Source: Ifrita kowaldi
Taxonomy: Eukaryota; Chordata; Aves; Passeriformes; Cinclosomatidae
DNA: 64,000 nt
Direction: 5' to 3'
Assembly: GCA_013398055.1 (NCBI GenBank)
Contig: VZRS01006544.1
Location: forward strand, 62,258 to 126,257
Part shown: piece after piece, positions 62,140 to 64,000 of the stretch
Layout of the letters: each line of letters begins with the position of its first letter
Position numbering within the stretch: the stretch's first letter is position 1
The notes under the pieces: generated by a model
What the model was told of the DNA's origin: nothing
What the model saw: only the letters and a program-made list of their open reading frames with translations
Database searches by the model: none
Translations under genes and position numbers: made by a program

Positions 62140-62440
62140 TCCACCCGTGAACTCCGGGGCTGCTAACGGCCCGAGCCTCGCGGACAGGGCAGGACGGCCT
62201 CTCCCGGTGCGGCAGAGGCAGGGGGAGCGGGAGCAGGGAGCGGGAGTGGGATTGGGAGCAGGAGGCGGGCGGGCTCTGCCCAGGGGCGACGCATCTGGGG
62301 AGGGCAGCGCGCTCCCTCCTGCGGTTCCCGAGCGCCAGCGGGAAGTTGGTTTCCCCGAAGAACCGCTGTTTGCGGGCCCCACGCCATCCTCCTTGCTAGT
62401 CTCGTCTGGAGCCAGACAAAGTGCGGTCTGAGCAGAGCTC
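62140..62440. promoter_or_regulatory. CpG island downstream of JCAD, candidate promoter
   Basis: About 300 bases are GC-rich with many CpGs (CGGCCCGAGCCTCGCGG, GGCGACGCATC, CCCGAGCGCCAGCGGG), lying some 1.8 kb past the proximal and about 0.9 kb past the distal JCAD poly(A) signal. From 62221 to 62273 it carries a run of GGGAGC/GGGAGT-like units with at least seven G-triplets, a strong G-quadruplex pattern. No obvious splice donor tells which strand would be transcribed. It could be the promoter of the next gene, a lncRNA promoter or an enhancer. Confidence 0.5.
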
Positions 62441-62727
62441 TTCAGTGTTTGAAATCCCACCGCCACCACAGCTAAAGGAGGGGATGGGAAGGCAAAGGAA
62501 GGAAACGCCTCTGAATGACTTGAGACCTCCGGTGGCAGAAATGCCCAGTGATACAATACACCTGACCAAGCATCATTCTTCAGATTTTAACTCAAGAAGC
62601 CTTCCCCAGGGATAAGAAGGGCTGTTGTATTTCATACCACAGGTTTGTCTTTATTGCAAACACAAGCATCACGTATCAAAACCATCAAGTTTCCTTGACT
62701 CAGCTCCTGATGTGGGGAGCAAGTCTT

Positions 62728-62788
62728 TGTACTGAAACATCCAATGACTCCAGTAAAACAGGAAGGAGTCATTGGATGTTTCAGTACA
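62728..62788. repeat. Perfect 24-bp inverted repeat, 13-base loop
   Basis: The left arm 62728-62751 (TGTACTGAAACATCCAATGA, then CTCC) is exactly complementary in reverse to 62765-62788, with a 13-base A-rich loop (62752-62764). An RNA of either strand would fold into a 24-bp perfect hairpin. There are no transposon-like flanking duplications that I can see. Confidence 0.92.
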
Positions 62789-63404
62789 TATGCTTAAATT
62801 GGTAAAGTCACAGAATTAACCTCTCACCCTTAGAAAATAACTAGTCCCCTCAAGCTTATTTGAGGATAAATATTGGAATTTTGTAAAATATTTGTGTTTA
62901 ATATCACAAATCAATATAAATATCTAGAGTCAACCTTCTATTGCCTTTGCCACATGGACAGCCAGCTGAATGTTAGTTTTACAGTGCTCGACCTTCTCTT
63001 TGGGTTAAAATGTTGATATCTTCTTCACTGCCCCCTTTCAAAGGAAAAAAAAAAAACAGTGGAGTGATTGGGAGAAAAGTAGAAATGAAATGTTCTTGCA
63101 TTTTAAATGACAAAAGTTCTTGCAATTGCTAAGTAGGTCCTTTTGTCCAGATTCAATATCTGATAAAGCAAGTGTATGTGAGAAATTAATCTTTACTTGG
63201 CAGGAGCCTTCAGCTCGAAGAAGATAGACAAAACAGTGCTAAAAGGAACGGAGAGAACTGACAGCTTGTCAGACTTTTGAATGTTTTGTGTAAAGCTGTC
63301 CTTTTGGAAGACATTGGTATTTTCTTTGTTAAGGATCAAACAATCCCCTAATTTCCCTCCACTGGCAATAAGCCAGAGTGCCACAGCCCTAATTTACTGG
63401 AGTG

Positions 63405-63428
63405 AGTTTTAATTAAAAAATTAAAACT
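63405..63428. repeat. AT-rich 10-bp inverted repeat
   Basis: AGTTTTAATT (63405-63414) and AATTAAAACT (63419-63428) are exact reverse complements around a 4-A loop. The low sequence complexity makes chance occurrence likely. Confidence 0.75.
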
Positions 63429-64000
63429 TCTATTCTTCTGCATAATCCAAATAAAGGTTTAAGCTGAAGATTTCATGAGATGATGGCTATATCATTGAAT
63501 TCATTAGAAAAGTTGAGAAATTGTGATTTCTTATTCAAATTTGCATGAAAATGTTCACTGTACCTCCCATGTGGACTAAATGAAACCTGTTTACCATCAA
63601 TTCTATTTTTAAAGAAAAAAAATAGTATTTCAAACAACGAAAAAGGGAAATCAATAGCAAAGCCCAAAACCACAGTGCTACCTCCCACCCATGCTGAAAA
63701 GTATGTTTGCAATATGGCATGCAGAGCTGCACAGCAGGGAGAGGGTGAAGGGAACATAAATCAGAATTGACCGACACATGGCTGAGATTAGAAATAGAAA
63801 TGAAATTTCCCAGCCAAGAGAAACCACAATAACATACATATTATAAAATGAAGGAGGAACTTTCTACCCTTAACAGCCACAATCTCAGCTTTCTTTAGAG
63901 CTCTGGACCAGCCGAGAAAATAATCAGAACCATTCTGAAAGCCATTCCTGACCTGGAAGGAAAACAAGAAGATATATGTGCTAGACAGAGTATCAATATC

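Larger units (their letters stand above)
60386..64000. other. Downstream flank of JCAD, no supported coding exon
   Basis: Apart from the possible 3' UTR extension, a CpG island and inverted repeats listed separately, no gene is recognised. Open frames are short, the longest being 146 codons on the minus strand over the GC-rich island, where stop codons are rare by composition. In mammals SVIL lies downstream of JCAD in the same orientation, so non-coding 5' exons of SVIL could start here. I could not identify any. Confidence 0.5.

Noticed and set aside
62116..62556. 146-codon minus-strand and 94-codon plus-strand frames over the CpG island
   Set aside because: The GC-rich composition removes stop codons on both strands; the products are low-complexity Pro/Ala/Gly-rich without known motifs.
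1..64000. CRISPR arrays, operons, tRNA or rRNA genes
   Set aside because: The window is vertebrate nuclear DNA. I saw no regularly spaced repeats and no tRNA A/B-box pairs with a cloverleaf-compatible layout.

Overview
The window looks like vertebrate nuclear DNA, most likely from a bird. It has long introns with GT/AG boundaries, few repeats, and small CpG islands. The only recognisable transposons are CR1/L3-type LINE fragments, and no mammalian SINEs are visible. I cannot name the species. The one protein-coding gene I can support is JCAD (junctional cadherin 5 associated, KIAA1462), on the + strand over roughly the right half. Most of the other open frames are 60-250 codons long, overlap on both strands and resemble nothing I know, so I treat them as chance ORFs.

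Layout. From 1 to about 30.6 kb lies gene-poor DNA upstream of JCAD, with one clear CR1 tail (9871-9930), a few short palindromes and direct repeats, and a small CpG cluster near 24.0 kb. At about 30.73-31.21 kb is a CpG island, interrupted by a single N, that holds the likely JCAD promoter and the end of a non-coding first exon (donor at 30843/30844). Intron 1 (12.6 kb) contains an old, roughly 1.4-kb minus-strand CR1/L3 LINE with a younger CR1 tail apparently nested in it. The first coding exon is at 43536-43837 and is preceded by a 13-codon upstream ORF. Intron 2 carries a perfect 1028-bp tandem duplication split by a single N (45183-47239), almost certainly an assembly artefact, and a CR1 tail. 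The 3.65-kb main coding exon is at 51217-54869. Intron 3 follows, and the last coding exon (58865-58899) adds only 11 residues. The 3' UTR continues to a poly(A) signal at 60361, or possibly to a second at 61241.

The three coding segments join in phase (2 bases + 1 base, then 1 base + 2 bases). They total 3990 nt, a 1329-residue protein, close to the roughly 1359 residues of human JCAD. JCAD is a large, mostly disordered endothelial cell-junction protein linked to VE-cadherin contacts, actin and Hippo signalling. This copy looks intact.

Downstream of JCAD there is a second GC-rich island at about 62.14-62.44 kb with a G-quadruplex-type repeat. A perfect 24-bp inverted repeat lies at 62728-62788. 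I recognise no coding exon there. In mammals the next gene downstream of JCAD in this orientation is SVIL, so a promoter for a + strand neighbour is possible but unproven. I found no evidence of a novel biological system. The most useful results are the exact JCAD gene model and two assembly defects that affect it.
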